Part shown: in pieces, positions 1-8,951 of the stretch
Layout of the letters: every line of letters begins with the position of its first letter
Position numbering within the stretch: the first letter of the stretch is position 1
Source: an uncultured bacterium
GTDB taxonomy: Bacteria > Bacillota_I > Bacilli_A > RFN20 > CAG-826
Direction: 5' to 3'
Assembly (NCBI GenBank): GCA_949288485.1
Contig: CASEKC010000004.1
Coordinates: 100,363-164,362 of the forward strand
Length of the DNA: 64,000 bases
Notes under the pieces: model-generated
What the model was told of the DNA's origin: nothing
Seen by the model: the letters and a program-made list of their open reading frames with translations, nothing else
Database searches by the model: none
Made by a program: the position numbers and the translations under genes

Positions 1-236
1 CGACTTCTAATTTTTATAGGGAAAAAATAATCTAAAAGATTAAGATGAAAAACATCATAAATAGTTAAATTATCTACAACTTTTTTATTATTTAATGAAT
101 TAACGTTTTTAAGTGGAAAATTAAAAGGTCTATTTTCTAAAGGAAAATAAATTGAAGCTTGAGAAGAATTAATTGAAATAACTATTCCAAATTTAAAATT
201 ATCAAAATAAACAACTTCACCTTTTTTAATATTCAT
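1..236 (-). CDS. Hypothetical protein, N-terminal 78 residues, cut by window edge
   Basis: An open minus-strand frame starts at the ATG complementary to 234-236 (MNIKKGEVVYFDNF...) and runs off the left edge without a stop. The visible part is a small soluble protein rich in Asn, Lys and Phe, with no signal peptide or membrane segment. The opening MNIKKGEVVYFD...GIVISI is reminiscent of small beta-barrel domains, but I do not recognise the family. There is no clear Shine-Dalgarno sequence. It diverges from the NTPase gene at 311. Confidence 0.55.
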   Translation of the reverse strand, partial: MNIKKGEVVYFDNFKFGIVISINSSQASIYFPLENRPFNFPLKNVNSLNNKKVVDNLTIYDVFHLNLLDYFFPIKIRS

Positions 237-310
237 ATCTATTTATTTTAACACGATTAATCTATCTTTTATTTAACAATCTTTTTTAAAATATTAAAAT
301 AGTATTTAGT

Positions 311-1270
311 ATGAATAAGAATGAATTATTAAATGTCTTAAAAGAATTTATTGTAAGTAAAGATAATGTAATTTTAATTGATGGTAAATGGGGAAGTGGT
401 AAAACTTATTTACTTAATGAATTTATTAAAGATTATAAAGAAACTCCAATATACTATGTTTCTCTTTTAGGAAAGAGAAACATAGATGATATTAATACTT
501 CTTTATATATGGAAGTACATAAAGATGAAGTAATTCATAGTATAGTTCCTACTTCAGTATCGCCATTTAATGATGTTTCATCATTAGATTATATTTTAAA
601 AATAAATAATAAATGTAAATATTTAGTTATATTAGATGATTTAGAAAGATATGGTTCAACTAATTATGATGAATTTCTTTCTTATGTATCTTCACTTGTT
701 TTAAAAGGAGTTAAAGTAATAGTAGTTTCAAATCTTTCTTATTTAGGAAGCGGTGAAAAATATAATTTTGAAATGTATAAAGAAAAGATTTTTGATCATG
801 TTTATAAAGCTGATTTATTTTCTTCTTCTTTACTAGAAAGAAAATTAAATAAATATTATAAATATTTTGATGAATCTTTAATTTCTTTATTTAATAATAA
901 TATTCGTATAGTAGATAAATGCGAAGAATTCTTAGAAATAATTGATAATCATCTTAAAGATAAGTTTCCACGTGATAATGAAAGTGTGATTAAATCTATA
1001 ATTTTCTATACTTTAATCTTTTTAACTACTTTTTATAATGAAATTCCTTTATCGTATCCAAAACTTCAAATCAAAGGAAAAGAAGAAGAAAGAAAATATA
1101 TCTTTTCAAAATGTGAAAATGAAGAAGATGGTTGGGAAATCTTTAAAGTATATGAATTCTCTTTAAATATAGTTTCATCTTATAAATTAGATAATCCTTT
1201 AGATTTAATAATTGCTCTTTATTTCCTTTATATTTATGGAAAGGAAGACTATTTATTATCTATTTTTTAA
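311..1270 (+). CDS. KAP-like P-loop NTPase
   Basis: This 319-residue protein has a Walker A motif GKWGSGKT at residues 25-32 and a Walker B strand YLVILDDLERYG with the acidic pair at 109-110. That pattern (GxWGxGKT and hhhhDDLDR/E) is typical of KAP/STAND-related NTPases. No KAP-type transmembrane insertion is obvious, and the C-terminal 150 residues are helical and unassigned. A possible promoter (TTAACA at 273, 16 nt, TAAAAT at 295) puts the transcript start within a few bases of the ATG, and there is no Shine-Dalgarno sequence. It may be a defence or stress NTPase, but nothing nearby proves this. Confidence 0.7.
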   Translation: MNKNELLNVLKEFIVSKDNVILIDGKWGSGKTYLLNEFIKDYKETPIYYVSLLGKRNIDDINTSLYMEVHKDEVIHSIVPTSVSPFNDVSSLDYILKINNKCKYLVILDDLERYGSTNYDEFLSYVSSLVLKGVKVIVVSNLSYLGSGEKYNFEMYKEKIFDHVYKADLFSSSLLERKLNKYYKYFDESLISLFNNNIRIVDKCEEFLEIIDNHLKDKFPRDNESVIKSIIFYTLIFLTTFYNEIPLSYPKLQIKGKEEERKYIFSKCENEEDGWEIFKVYEFSLNIVSSYKLDNPLDLIIALYFLYIYGKEDYLLSIF

Positions 1271-1296
1271 AAATATAGAAAGTTTTATTTATGAAT

Positions 1297-1351
1297 AAAT
1301 TAGTCAACTGTTGGTTGACTAATTTTAATAAAAGTCAACTAACAGTTGATT
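1297..1351. promoter_or_regulatory. Paired palindromic operator upstream of lipoprotein gene 1437
   Basis: Site a is a perfect inverted repeat with 12-bp arms, AAATTAGTCAAC (1297-1308) and GTTGACTAATTT (1314-1325), and a 5-nt spacer. Site b is AGTCAAC (1333-1339), 5 nt, GTTGATT (1345-1351). The centres lie 31 bp apart, three helical turns. A possible extended -10 (TG, one base, TATAAA) sits at 1369-1377. The same pair occurs before the genes at 3723 and 7614, so it is a shared regulatory element; site a could also form a hairpin. Confidence 0.75.
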
Positions 1352-1436
1352 TATTGTTTTAAAGTTTTTGTTATAAAATAAGTTTGTTTTATACATCTTT
1401 TAAATTTATTTAAATTTAAAATAAGGAAGAAAAATT

Positions 1437-1901
1437 ATGAAAAAGCGCTTTTTATTATTGGTTTCTATATTTAACTTAGCATTATTAAATTCTTGTTCTT
1501 TGTTTTATCCATATTTAAATGTTAAATCTTATGTTAAAAACAATTCTGCTTCTTTAGTTGGAGTTTTATTAAGAGATAAATCAAATTTTATAAAAATTAA
1601 AAATGATAAAAATGAAGAAGATTTTTTAAACGATTTTTCATCAATTAAAAGATCTAATAAAGATAAAGGAGATAAATGTGGATTTGATGAATTTTATGTA
1701 GTTTTCCATTCTTCTAAAAATGATGAATATTTTGGATATGGAAGAAGAGTTTTCCTTCTTTATGAAAATTTTTCATTATCTAATTTAGAAGAAATAAGTA
1801 TAAAACAAAGTAGTGAATGTTATACAAGTTCAGTCGATAAATATTTTGAAGTTTGCAATAACTATTTTGATTTACCTGCTGATTTAACTACGTGTGGCTA
1901 A
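1437..1901 (+). CDS. Small exported lipoprotein, paralogue of 8948-9409
   Basis: The 154-residue product starts with a Lys/Arg n-region, a hydrophobic core and a lipobox (LLNSC, Cys20), so it should be a membrane-anchored lipoprotein outside the cell. A good Shine-Dalgarno AAGGAA precedes the ATG. Residues about 55-105 (from NKNEEDFLNDFSSIKRS to FGYGRR) are nearly identical to the second copy at 8948, while the two ends have diverged. Both copies end in Cys-Gly and share several cysteines. The gene is the sole member of its operator-controlled unit. I do not know the family; an accessory or immunity factor for the neighbouring proteases is only a guess. Confidence 0.75.
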   Translation: MKKRFLLLVSIFNLALLNSCSLFYPYLNVKSYVKNNSASLVGVLLRDKSNFIKIKNDKNEEDFLNDFSSIKRSNKDKGDKCGFDEFYVVFHSSKNDEYFGYGRRVFLLYENFSLSNLEEISIKQSSECYTSSVDKYFEVCNNYFDLPADLTTCG

Positions 1902-1917
1902 AAAAAGATAATGTTAA

Positions 1918-1970
1918 TTAAAAATTATCTCGATAAAACTTTAAAAAATTATTATATAGATAATTTTTAA
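1918..1970. repeat. 13-bp perfect inverted repeat
   Basis: TTAAAAATTATCT (1918-1930) and AGATAATTTTTAA (1958-1970) are exact reverse complements separated by 27 nt. The element sits between the lipoprotein gene and the XRE regulator. It could be a weak terminator for the former or an operator for the latter; there is no clean T-run. Confidence 0.4.
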
Positions 1971-2015
1971 ATATCTTGATGTCGAATATTTTATAGATTT
2001 ATTATATTTAGGATA

Positions 2016-2576
2016 ATGATTAGTAACGAAGAAATTGGATTAAGAATTAAAAATTTAAGAAAAGAGAAAAATCTTTCACAAGAAGAGTTAGGTGAAAAAA
2101 TAGGGATTAGTAAACAAGCTGTTTCTTATTTAGAAAGTGGAAGAAATCAAATCTCTTTAGACATTTTGGATAAACTCCATACAATTTTTAATATCTCGAT
2201 TGATGAGCTTTTTTATGGAGAAATAAAAGAAAAGGATGTAAATAATAAAGAAGATAATGAAAACATAGAAAAAATGACTAAAGAAGAAAATATTAAGAAA
2301 GAAACTAAAAGAACAATAAAAAAAGATCCGTTATTATTAATATTGTTAAGTATTTTGATATTACTTTTTATTGTTCTTCTTATTCAAATTATATATGCTT
2401 GTTTAAATCCAATATATTATAACTACACAACAGAGATTGTTTTTTGGTTTGCTTTTATCGACACCAATGAATCGACAATATTTTTGTTTTTTTTCATTAT
2501 TTTTTCAATTTTATTTCTTATAGATTTAATTTTATTAATTTTGAGGGCGTATTATGTTATTAAAAAGAAAAATTAA
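2016..2576 (+). CDS. XRE-family regulator with membrane anchor
   Basis: Residues 6-66 form a canonical XRE/Cro HTH domain (IKNLRKEKNLSQEELGEKIG, then ISKQAVSYLESGRNQIS and SIDELFYG). A charged Lys/Glu linker (about 67-103) leads to two predicted transmembrane segments at about 104-129 and 153-178. This is the layout of a membrane-tethered one-component regulator that could sense an envelope or extracellular signal. The 3' end overlaps the lipoprotein gene at 2554 by 23 bp, so the two are translated together. It is the only DNA-binding protein in the island and therefore the best candidate to bind the GTCAAC-N5-GTTGAC sites, although none lies before its own gene. Confidence 0.85.
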   Translation: MISNEEIGLRIKNLRKEKNLSQEELGEKIGISKQAVSYLESGRNQISLDILDKLHTIFNISIDELFYGEIKEKDVNNKEDNENIEKMTKEENIKKETKRTIKKDPLLLILLSILILLFIVLLIQIIYACLNPIYYNYTTEIVFWFAFIDTNESTIFLFFFIIFSILFLIDLILLILRAYYVIKKKN

Positions 2577-3594
2577 TTTATTTGTTTTATTTTTTTCACT
2601 TTTATCTATTTCTTCATGTAATTTAAAAACTAATGAAGAAATAGATAGTTTTACTATTAATGATTTAAAAGATAAGTATAAATTAAATAGTAATAATAAT
2701 GTTATTGATTTTGGAGATAGCTTAAAAATCGTAATAGATGATTTAAGTTTTTTAAATGATAATAACGAAAAAGCAAAAAGAAGTAGTAATGATGAAGAAA
2801 TAGAGTGCTTTGTTTTTGCTAATTATTTTAAAGAAGAAGGCAATAAAACAATCAGCGGAACATTAAGTGCTACTGAATATAGTAGCCCAAAGGACATAGA
2901 TGATCTTTTAGAATATGTTTCTACTGATCTGTATAATTTATTAATTACCCCATATGATTATATTGAGCTCGATATTGGTAGTGACTGGAATTTTATTAAT
3001 TCTACACTGGACTATGCAACGGTGTCTGATGAAAATCAAATTGGCGCAATAATAACAAATAATATTTCTCATTATTCTATGAAATATAAAGCTTCAGCAA
3101 ATAGTTATTACTATGAAGATTTATGTTTAAATCAAATTAAAATTAAACCTTTAAGGTATAAAGATATACGTGCCAACGAATTAGATTTTTATTTTGATAC
3201 AAATAATTTAGACCACGGTGTTAGTGAACGTTTTCCACCTCGAAACGATAATGGTTTAGTTTATGGGTCTTTTTCATTGCTAACCAAAGAACAATTTTTT
3301 GGATATTCTTATGAAGCTTTATCAAATACTCCAAAAACGGATCTTTATTTATTTGATAACAATAATATTTCTATACATTTCGAATATGTAAATTCTAATA
3401 AAGGAAGTGGAAAAGAAGTTGACTATGCTTCTGGGTCATCAATGCAAGCTTGTAACGCTGTTTACACTTCTCAAAACGATTCGGATTTTATAATGGAAAC
3501 TAAAACCGAAATCACACTTTTAGAATATAAGGGTAATCCATTTGATTTTGGTAAAGCTAAATTTGTAATTGAAAAAGATTTAAATTCGAAATAA
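2554..3594 (+). CDS. Exported lipoprotein, 346 residues, unknown family
   Basis: The signal peptide MLLKRKINLFVLFFSLLSISSC ends in a lipobox with Cys22, and the mature part is acidic and hydrophilic. A GAGGG ribosome-binding site lies inside the regulator gene. No catalytic motif is recognised; the protein is rich in Asp/Asn and aromatic residues, as expected for a surface beta-rich domain. Co-transcription with the membrane-anchored XRE regulator suggests it may feed a signal to that regulator or be part of the same surface system. Confidence 0.75.
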   Translation: MLLKRKINLFVLFFSLLSISSCNLKTNEEIDSFTINDLKDKYKLNSNNNVIDFGDSLKIVIDDLSFLNDNNEKAKRSSNDEEIECFVFANYFKEEGNKTISGTLSATEYSSPKDIDDLLEYVSTDLYNLLITPYDYIELDIGSDWNFINSTLDYATVSDENQIGAIITNNISHYSMKYKASANSYYYEDLCLNQIKIKPLRYKDIRANELDFYFDTNNLDHGVSERFPPRNDNGLVYGSFSLLTKEQFFGYSYEALSNTPKTDLYLFDNNNISIHFEYVNSNKGSGKEVDYASGSSMQACNAVYTSQNDSDFIMETKTEITLLEYKGNPFDFGKAKFVIEKDLNSK

Positions 3595-3622
3595 TTTTTG
3601 ATTTTTATTAAAAAACGATATA

Positions 3623-3671
3623 AGTCAACTATTAGTTGACTCTTTTACATTAAGTAAACTATTAGTTGATT
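3623..3671. promoter_or_regulatory. Paired palindromic operator upstream of 3723
   Basis: Site a is AGTCAAC (3623-3629), TATTA, GTTGACT (3635-3641), a perfect 7-bp inverted repeat. Site b is AGTAAAC (3653-3659), TATTA, GTTGATT (3665-3671). The centres are 30 bp apart. A possible promoter overlaps site b: TTGAGA (3670-3675), 18 nt, TATATT (3694-3699). The architecture matches the elements at 1297 and 7511. Confidence 0.75.
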
Positions 3672-3722
3672 GAGAAATTTGTGTTTATAGGAATATATTA
3701 AACTTATATCAAGGAGATTTTT

Positions 3723-4868
3723 ATGAACATAATTAATGGCTTATTTATTTTATCTAATTTAGTTTTAAGTGCTTTTGCACCACTAAAAACAGAGAAAGTT
3801 TCAAGATTTAATCAACTTCCAATGAAATCAGAAATTATATTGCGCGACTTAAACGGAAACAACTTTATTCTTGAAGAAATGGAAAATAGTTATGCTATTT
3901 ATCAAAAAAGCGGAGAAAATTTATTTTTTATTGAAGGTTCAAATTCTGTGAATTCTCCATATTTTGGTAAAAATTATGATAACTTAATTTATTTAGGCCC
4001 AGGAAATTATTACGTGTTTGAAAATGACACTCTTACAAATTTATTAACGGAAGAAACATTAAAAACCAATGGAAGAAAGTTAAATTACAATCCTGCTTCA
4101 AAAATTAACTCAAATAATGCTGAAAAGCGTGTAGCTAATGCTGAACAAAAATATATTAAATATGCAGATTATATTAAGCAATTAAAAGATGTACCTAGTA
4201 ATACTGAAGGAGATTGTGGAATTATAGCTTTAAGTATCTTGCTTTCGTACTATGATTCTTGTATAGATGATAGGTTTTTAGACGATTCAGACTTCGCACC
4301 AACTAAAACAATCGATATTTGAGAAGTTCCAAATATTAGCGATTATTCTCAGACGCCTATGATTAGTAATTCTTTTAGAACAAGTTTTAAAAACGAATAT
4401 TCGGTGTGTAATACATTTATACAATTTTTTTCAGGCGGGTATCCAATGGCGGACGCAGAATTATATACTACAATTGATAATTATTTAAATTCTCAAAATT
4501 CAGATATAAAGAATGACTATTATTTTGATCATCAAACTGTTTTCAATTTAGATATTGTAACAAAAGTTTATGACTATATTAGAGACGACGTTCCTGTTGT
4601 AATGGTTCTTGCTAATTATACAGACGATAAAGGTTATCATGATGGCGAATGGCATGATGTTGTAGCTTATGGAATTAAAAACGATCATCTTGTTGTACAT
4701 TTAGGTTATGATAATAGATCAGAAATTGAATTATCTACTATTGGCTTATATGGATTTTATGCTATGAACCCTTTAAAAGAACATACACATCATTCTGAAA
4801 ATATGAAATTTGTTCATAATGGCAAAAATTATGGTATGTGTGGATGTGGCATATATAATATTATTTAA
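3723..4868 (+). pseudogene. Secreted papain-fold (C39-like) protein interrupted by in-frame TGA
   Basis: Two open frames in the same phase (codons 1-199 and 213 to the end) are split by a single TGA at 4320-4322, codon 200; the intervening codons read EVPNISDYSQTP, so the protein would be 381 residues if read through. Restoring TGG (Trp) needs one base change. A hydrophobic N-terminus of about 19 residues looks like a signal sequence. The nucleophile motif is GDCGIIALSILLSYYD (Cys165) and the His motif is EWHDVVAYGI (His311 of the joined frame), the C39/papain-like arrangement. The C-terminus is Cys- and His-rich (HTHHSENM..MCGCGIYN). A strong AAGGAG precedes the ATG. UGA is a stop in this genome, so this is a nonsense mutation, a sequencing error or rare readthrough. 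Confidence 0.7.
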
Positions 4869-4870
4869 TT

Positions 4871-7384
4871 ATGATTACTATTAAAAGTATTTTAAAAATA
4901 TATAAATTAAAAAAGAAAAAAGAAGTAAAAGCTTTAGATAATGTTTCCCTTACATTTTCAGGTAATGGAATTACCTTTATTTTAGGAAAATCTGGAAGTG
5001 GGAAATCTACTCTATTAAATATTTTAGGTGGATTAGATAAACCAACTAGCGGGGAATTAATTATCGATGGTAAAAATACTTCTACATTTAAAGAATCTGA
5101 TTATGATGATTATCGTAATAATTATTTAGGTTTTATTTTTCAAGATTATAATTTACTAGATGAGTTCAATGTTATCGATAACATTGAACTATCCTTAAAA
5201 ATTAAAAATAGTGAATGTAATAAAGAAAAAATAGATAAAATCTTAGAAGAATTAGAAATTAAAGATTTGTCTTTAAGAAAAATAAATGAATTAAGTGGAG
5301 GACAAAAACAAAGAGTAGCAATTGCTAGAGCTTTAGTTAAAGAACCTTCTTTAATTTTAGCTGATGAGCCAACTGGAGCACTTGACGAAGATACAAGTTT
5401 ACAATTAATGGAAGTTTTAAAAAGATTAAGCAAAGATAAATTAATTATTGTTGTATCGCATAACCGTGAATTAGCTTCTAAATTTGGAGATAGAATTATT
5501 GAACTTAAAGATGGAAAGGTGATTTCGGATACTTTAAATAGAAAAGAAGAAATAAACGAATCTAATAATCAAAATGAATCTTCACTTGATAAAAATTACC
5601 ATAAAGGTAAATTGCCTTTATTAACTAGTCTTAAAATTGGTCTTCGTAATTTAAGATTAAAAAAAGTTAAATTATTTTTTACTCTTTTTCTTTCATTTTT
5701 CTCATTTACCCTTTTTGGTTTAGTTTCAACTTTAATATTTTTTGATGGTGAAAATGTAACTGCTTCAGCATTAAAAAGCATAGATACCAGTTCATATATA
5801 ATTTTTAAAAACAATCCAAATCCCAATATTTCATTTAACAATAATTTAAGTGAATTAAAAACTTTAGAAGAAGAATTTAATATAGATATTGATTCAATAA
5901 GTACATCTTTAGATTATAATTCATATCCTAGTAATACTAATTTTTATCCATTAGGTTCAAATGGAATAGTGAGTTCAATTTATGGAGAAATATATCTTGA
6001 TGAAAGTAGAATTAATAATCTAGGTTTTTCTTTGGCTGATGGAAAATATCCTTCAAAAATAGATGAAATTGCTTTAACTGATTTCCATTTTCTTAATTTT
6101 ACTCAATTTGGATTTACTGATTATACCGATTCTTCTGATGGCAAAATAATTGAGCCAAGTAAAATTAAAAATTACTCAGATTTAATAGGCAAAACTATTA
6201 ATATTGATGGTAAAAAATTTAAAATAACTGGATTTATAAAAACTAATATTGCCGAAGATTTTTTAAATAAATTTTCGCTTATTTATAATAATGATTATAA
6301 AAATTCTTCATATGAAACAATTAATAATAATTTTACTATTTCTTATGAACAAAATTACTCTAATCTTTTATATGTAAACAAGGAATTTTATGATGATTTA
6401 ATTAATTTTAATGGTTTTTTAAATGTCTCAGATATTAAATATTCAAATGATCTAATTCTAGATTCGTTTTCTATTAATATTCCGCTTATGGATGATGATT
6501 ATTATTATTGGTCTTATATAGATTCAATTTCATCTCTTAATAAAATTGATAGAGATTATGTCTTTTTTGATTCTACTAAGACAAAATTAGAGAAAAATGA
6601 AATTTTAATATCTTCTTCTATATATGAAGACCATAAAGATTTCTTTGATAGTGAAAATTCAAAGGATTTTAACTATTCAATGAGATATAGTTTAAACGGT
6701 GAAGAAGTTAATGCTGAAGGTAAAATCGTTGGTTATTTTAATGACGAAGATTCTTTAAAAATGAATAGTATTGTACTTGATGAAGATTTTTATAGTGAAT
6801 TAACTAATGGTTGCGAATATTCTTTTAATTCTTTTATTTTTAAGAATAATTCAAATGAAACAAATAATGCATTTAAAACTTTTATTCATAATAAATTTGG
6901 GTCTGATTATAGCAATAAATTTGTTATTTACAATAATATTGTTGCTAAAATTAGTGGTATCTCAGACTCATTTAAGCTTTTAAAATTTGGACTTTCTATT
7001 TGTGGAGTATTTCTAGCAATTTTTTCAATGATACTTTTTGGAAACTTTATATCTAATAGTATTTCTTATAGAAAAAAGGAAATTGGAATTTTAAGAGCGT
7101 TAGGATGTAGAAAAATTGATGTATTTTCAATATTCTTTTTTGAAGGATCAGCTATTGCTTTAATAAATTTCGTTTTATCTTTAATAGGAACGATAGTTTG
7201 TGTTGTTGTAATTAACAATTATTTAACTTCATTTATTTTAGTTAAAGCTAGTTATTTAAATATTGGAATAATTGAAATATTACTTTTATTATTAATTTCA
7301 ATACTAGCAAGTACAATTTCTACATATATTCCTACCTATCACTATACTAAGAAGAATCCTTTTGATGCAATTAATGGAAAGTAG
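4871..7384 (+). CDS. MacB/FtsX-type ABC transporter, fused ATPase and permease
   Basis: This 837-residue protein begins with an ABC ATPase: Walker A GKSGSGKS at 39-46, Q-loop Gln91, signature LSGGQ at 141-145, Walker B ILADEP near 162-167 and a His switch at about 197. A first membrane helix follows at about 267-290, then a roughly 400-residue extracytoplasmic domain, then three C-terminal helices with the FtsX pattern (SYRKKEIGILRALGCRK). It starts 2 nt after the C39-like frame and is surely co-transcribed with it. Family members act in peptide export, bacteriocin resistance or mechanotransmission rather than bulk import. The gene is intact although its upstream partner is broken. Confidence 0.9.
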   Translation: MITIKSILKIYKLKKKKEVKALDNVSLTFSGNGITFILGKSGSGKSTLLNILGGLDKPTSGELIIDGKNTSTFKESDYDDYRNNYLGFIFQDYNLLDEFNVIDNIELSLKIKNSECNKEKIDKILEELEIKDLSLRKINELSGGQKQRVAIARALVKEPSLILADEPTGALDEDTSLQLMEVLKRLSKDKLIIVVSHNRELASKFGDRIIELKDGKVISDTLNRKEEINESNNQNESSLDKNYHKGKLPLLTSLKIGLRNLRLKKVKLFFTLFLSFFSFTLFGLVSTLIFFDGENVTASALKSIDTSSYIIFKNNPNPNISFNNNLSELKTLEEEFNIDIDSISTSLDYNSYPSNTNFYPLGSNGIVSSIYGEIYLDESRINNLGFSLADGKYPSKIDEIALTDFHFLNFTQFGFTDYTDSSDGKIIEPSKIKNYSDLIGKTINIDGKKFKITGFIKTNIAEDFLNKFSLIYNNDYKNSSYETINNNFTISYEQNYSNLLYVNKEFYDDLINFNGFLNVSDIKYSNDLILDSFSINIPLMDDDYYYWSYIDSISSLNKIDRDYVFFDSTKTKLEKNEILISSSIYEDHKDFFDSENSKDFNYSMRYSLNGEEVNAEGKIVGYFNDEDSLKMNSIVLDEDFYSELTNGCEYSFNSFIFKNNSNETNNAFKTFIHNKFGSDYSNKFVIYNNIVAKISGISDSFKLLKFGLSICGVFLAIFSMILFGNFISNSISYRKKEIGILRALGCRKIDVFSIFFFEGSAIALINFVLSLIGTIVCVVVINNYLTSFILVKASYLNIGIIEILLLLLISILASTISTYIPTYHYTKKNPFDAINGK

Positions 7385-7510
7385 AATCAAACCACTTTAC
7401 AAAATAAAACTTATTTTAAATTGAATATTTATACAATATAAGAATGCGTTTTTCTTAAGAAAATGAAAAAAATATGGTTAAAAATAAGTATTTTCTACTA
7501 AGCTACATAA

Positions 7511-7560
7511 TGTCAACTTTTTGTTGACAATTTAATACAAAAGTAAACAAATAATTGCTT
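7511..7560. promoter_or_regulatory. Paired palindromic operator upstream of 7614
   Basis: Site a is TGTCAAC (7511-7517), TTTTT, GTTGACA (7523-7529), a perfect inverted repeat. Site b is AGTAAAC (7542-7548), 5 nt, ATTGCTT (7554-7560), with a degenerate right arm. The centres are 31 bp apart as in the other two elements. A weak promoter candidate is TTGATA (7559-7564), 18 nt, TAAAAA. Confidence 0.7.
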
Positions 7561-7613
7561 GATATTGCCTTATTTTAGTTAGTAAAAATAGTTATACGAG
7601 GAGGGTTATAATA

Positions 7614-8951
7614 ATGAACATAGTAACAATAATTTTACAAACAACTTTAAGCTTATCTGTATTTTTTAATACTGAAAATACGTCCATTTCTAATCACAAT
7701 TTTGATTCTATTAAAAATTTAACATTGGAATCTGGAGAGAAAAAAGAAATTAATTTAGATTTTTTGAGTAATAATCAGTATTGCTTGTATGAAATAAAAA
7801 CAAAAGGAGACTGTGATACATATTTAGAATTATATGCTGATGGGAAATTAATAAAAAGCAATGACAATGATGGAGGATCTAAAAATTCAGTTATCTATTT
7901 TTCCAGAGAAAAAGGTGTATCTTATTCATATGTAGTTAAAAATAAAGAATCAAGCAAAAAGAATTTTACGGTTACTTTTTTGCCAGAGTATCCAGTTTAT
8001 TTTAATAGTGTTGATTTACCTGATGACCCGGATGGCGCCAAAGCAATTAATACAATTAATGATGTCGAGAGTATAATAGACGATCTTAATAGTAACGGAT
8101 ATTATGTTAATAATTGTGTAAATGCTTCATTCTCTGATATGAATTCTAACGGAAGTAATGGCAGAAATAAATTTAATAATAAATATTATTTTATCAGCTC
8201 TCATGGTAGTGAATATGGAAGAATAACTTTTAATTTGAATTCAAAAGTTTATGCATCTTCTTTTCCAATAATGGATAAATGTGAAGTAGCTATTTTTGCA
8301 ATTTGTCATGGAGGAAAAGAAGGGAATGTAGCCGATTATGTTGTTAAATATAAATCTGTTAAAAATTCAATAGGATGGCCCGGATCAACTTATACTGATA
8401 TTTCTAAAACATTTACTGATACACTTTTTTATCGATTTAAATATGGCGATAATATTTATGAAGCAGCTGATGCCGCTTTAAATGAAATTAATTCGGTTTA
8501 TTGGTATAAAAATGTTTTTAATAGCTGGGGTAAAGATACTATTAAAGATTTTAAAATTTACGGTCTTGAAGAAAATCAATTAAGAAATAATTTTATTAAT
8601 TTTAGCCAAAAAAAGAATGATAAATATATCTTTAATATTGATAACGACGTTCTTAAAAAAATGATTGATTATTCATGTGATGGAGAAAATTATAAAATAT
8701 TGTGTATTAACAATGTTGCAACTAACTATATTGCAAAAGAAATTAATGGCCAGTATTATTCGAATTTTAAAGATTTTAATTTAAAATCGCTTATTGAAAA
8801 AGATTCACCCAACCAATTATTATACATTTTTGATGGTGAGAAATATTATAATATTGAAGTATTGAATTATAATGAGAAAAACATTTTTTATGATTTCTCA
8901 AAAGACGAAATTCTAAATATAGACAATTTGAGGAGATATATTAGATTATGA
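7614..8951 (+). CDS. Secreted PPC-domain plus caspase-like cysteine protease
   Basis: The 445-residue product has a short hydrophobic N-terminus (about 1-18, probable signal sequence). Residues about 35-122 form a beta-sandwich resembling the bacterial pre-peptidase C-terminal (PPC) domain (DTYLELYADGKLIKSNDNDGG). A caspase/CHAT-like fold follows, with the catalytic His in YYFISSHGSEYG (His197) and Cys in VAIFAICHGGK (Cys231), then about 120 unassigned residues. The ribosome-binding site GAGGAGGG is very strong. The stop TGA overlaps the ATG of the next lipoprotein gene. Protease activity is inferred from the His/Cys pair; the substrate is unknown. Confidence 0.75.
   Translation: MNIVTIILQTTLSLSVFFNTENTSISNHNFDSIKNLTLESGEKKEINLDFLSNNQYCLYEIKTKGDCDTYLELYADGKLIKSNDNDGGSKNSVIYFSREKGVSYSYVVKNKESSKKNFTVTFLPEYPVYFNSVDLPDDPDGAKAINTINDVESIIDDLNSNGYYVNNCVNASFSDMNSNGSNGRNKFNNKYYFISSHGSEYGRITFNLNSKVYASSFPIMDKCEVAIFAICHGGKEGNVADYVVKYKSVKNSIGWPGSTYTDISKTFTDTLFYRFKYGDNIYEAADAALNEINSVYWYKNVFNSWGKDTIKDFKIYGLEENQLRNNFINFSQKKNDKYIFNIDNDVLKKMIDYSCDGENYKILCINNVATNYIAKEINGQYYSNFKDFNLKSLIEKDSPNQLLYIFDGEKYYNIEVLNYNEKNIFYDFSKDEILNIDNLRRYIRL

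Noticed and set aside
3723..4868. UGA read as tryptophan (genetic code 4)
   Set aside because: prfB carries the UGA frameshift and encodes RF2, and the genes ending at 8951 and 53978 use TGA as stop overlapping the next ATG; Trp codons elsewhere are TGG.
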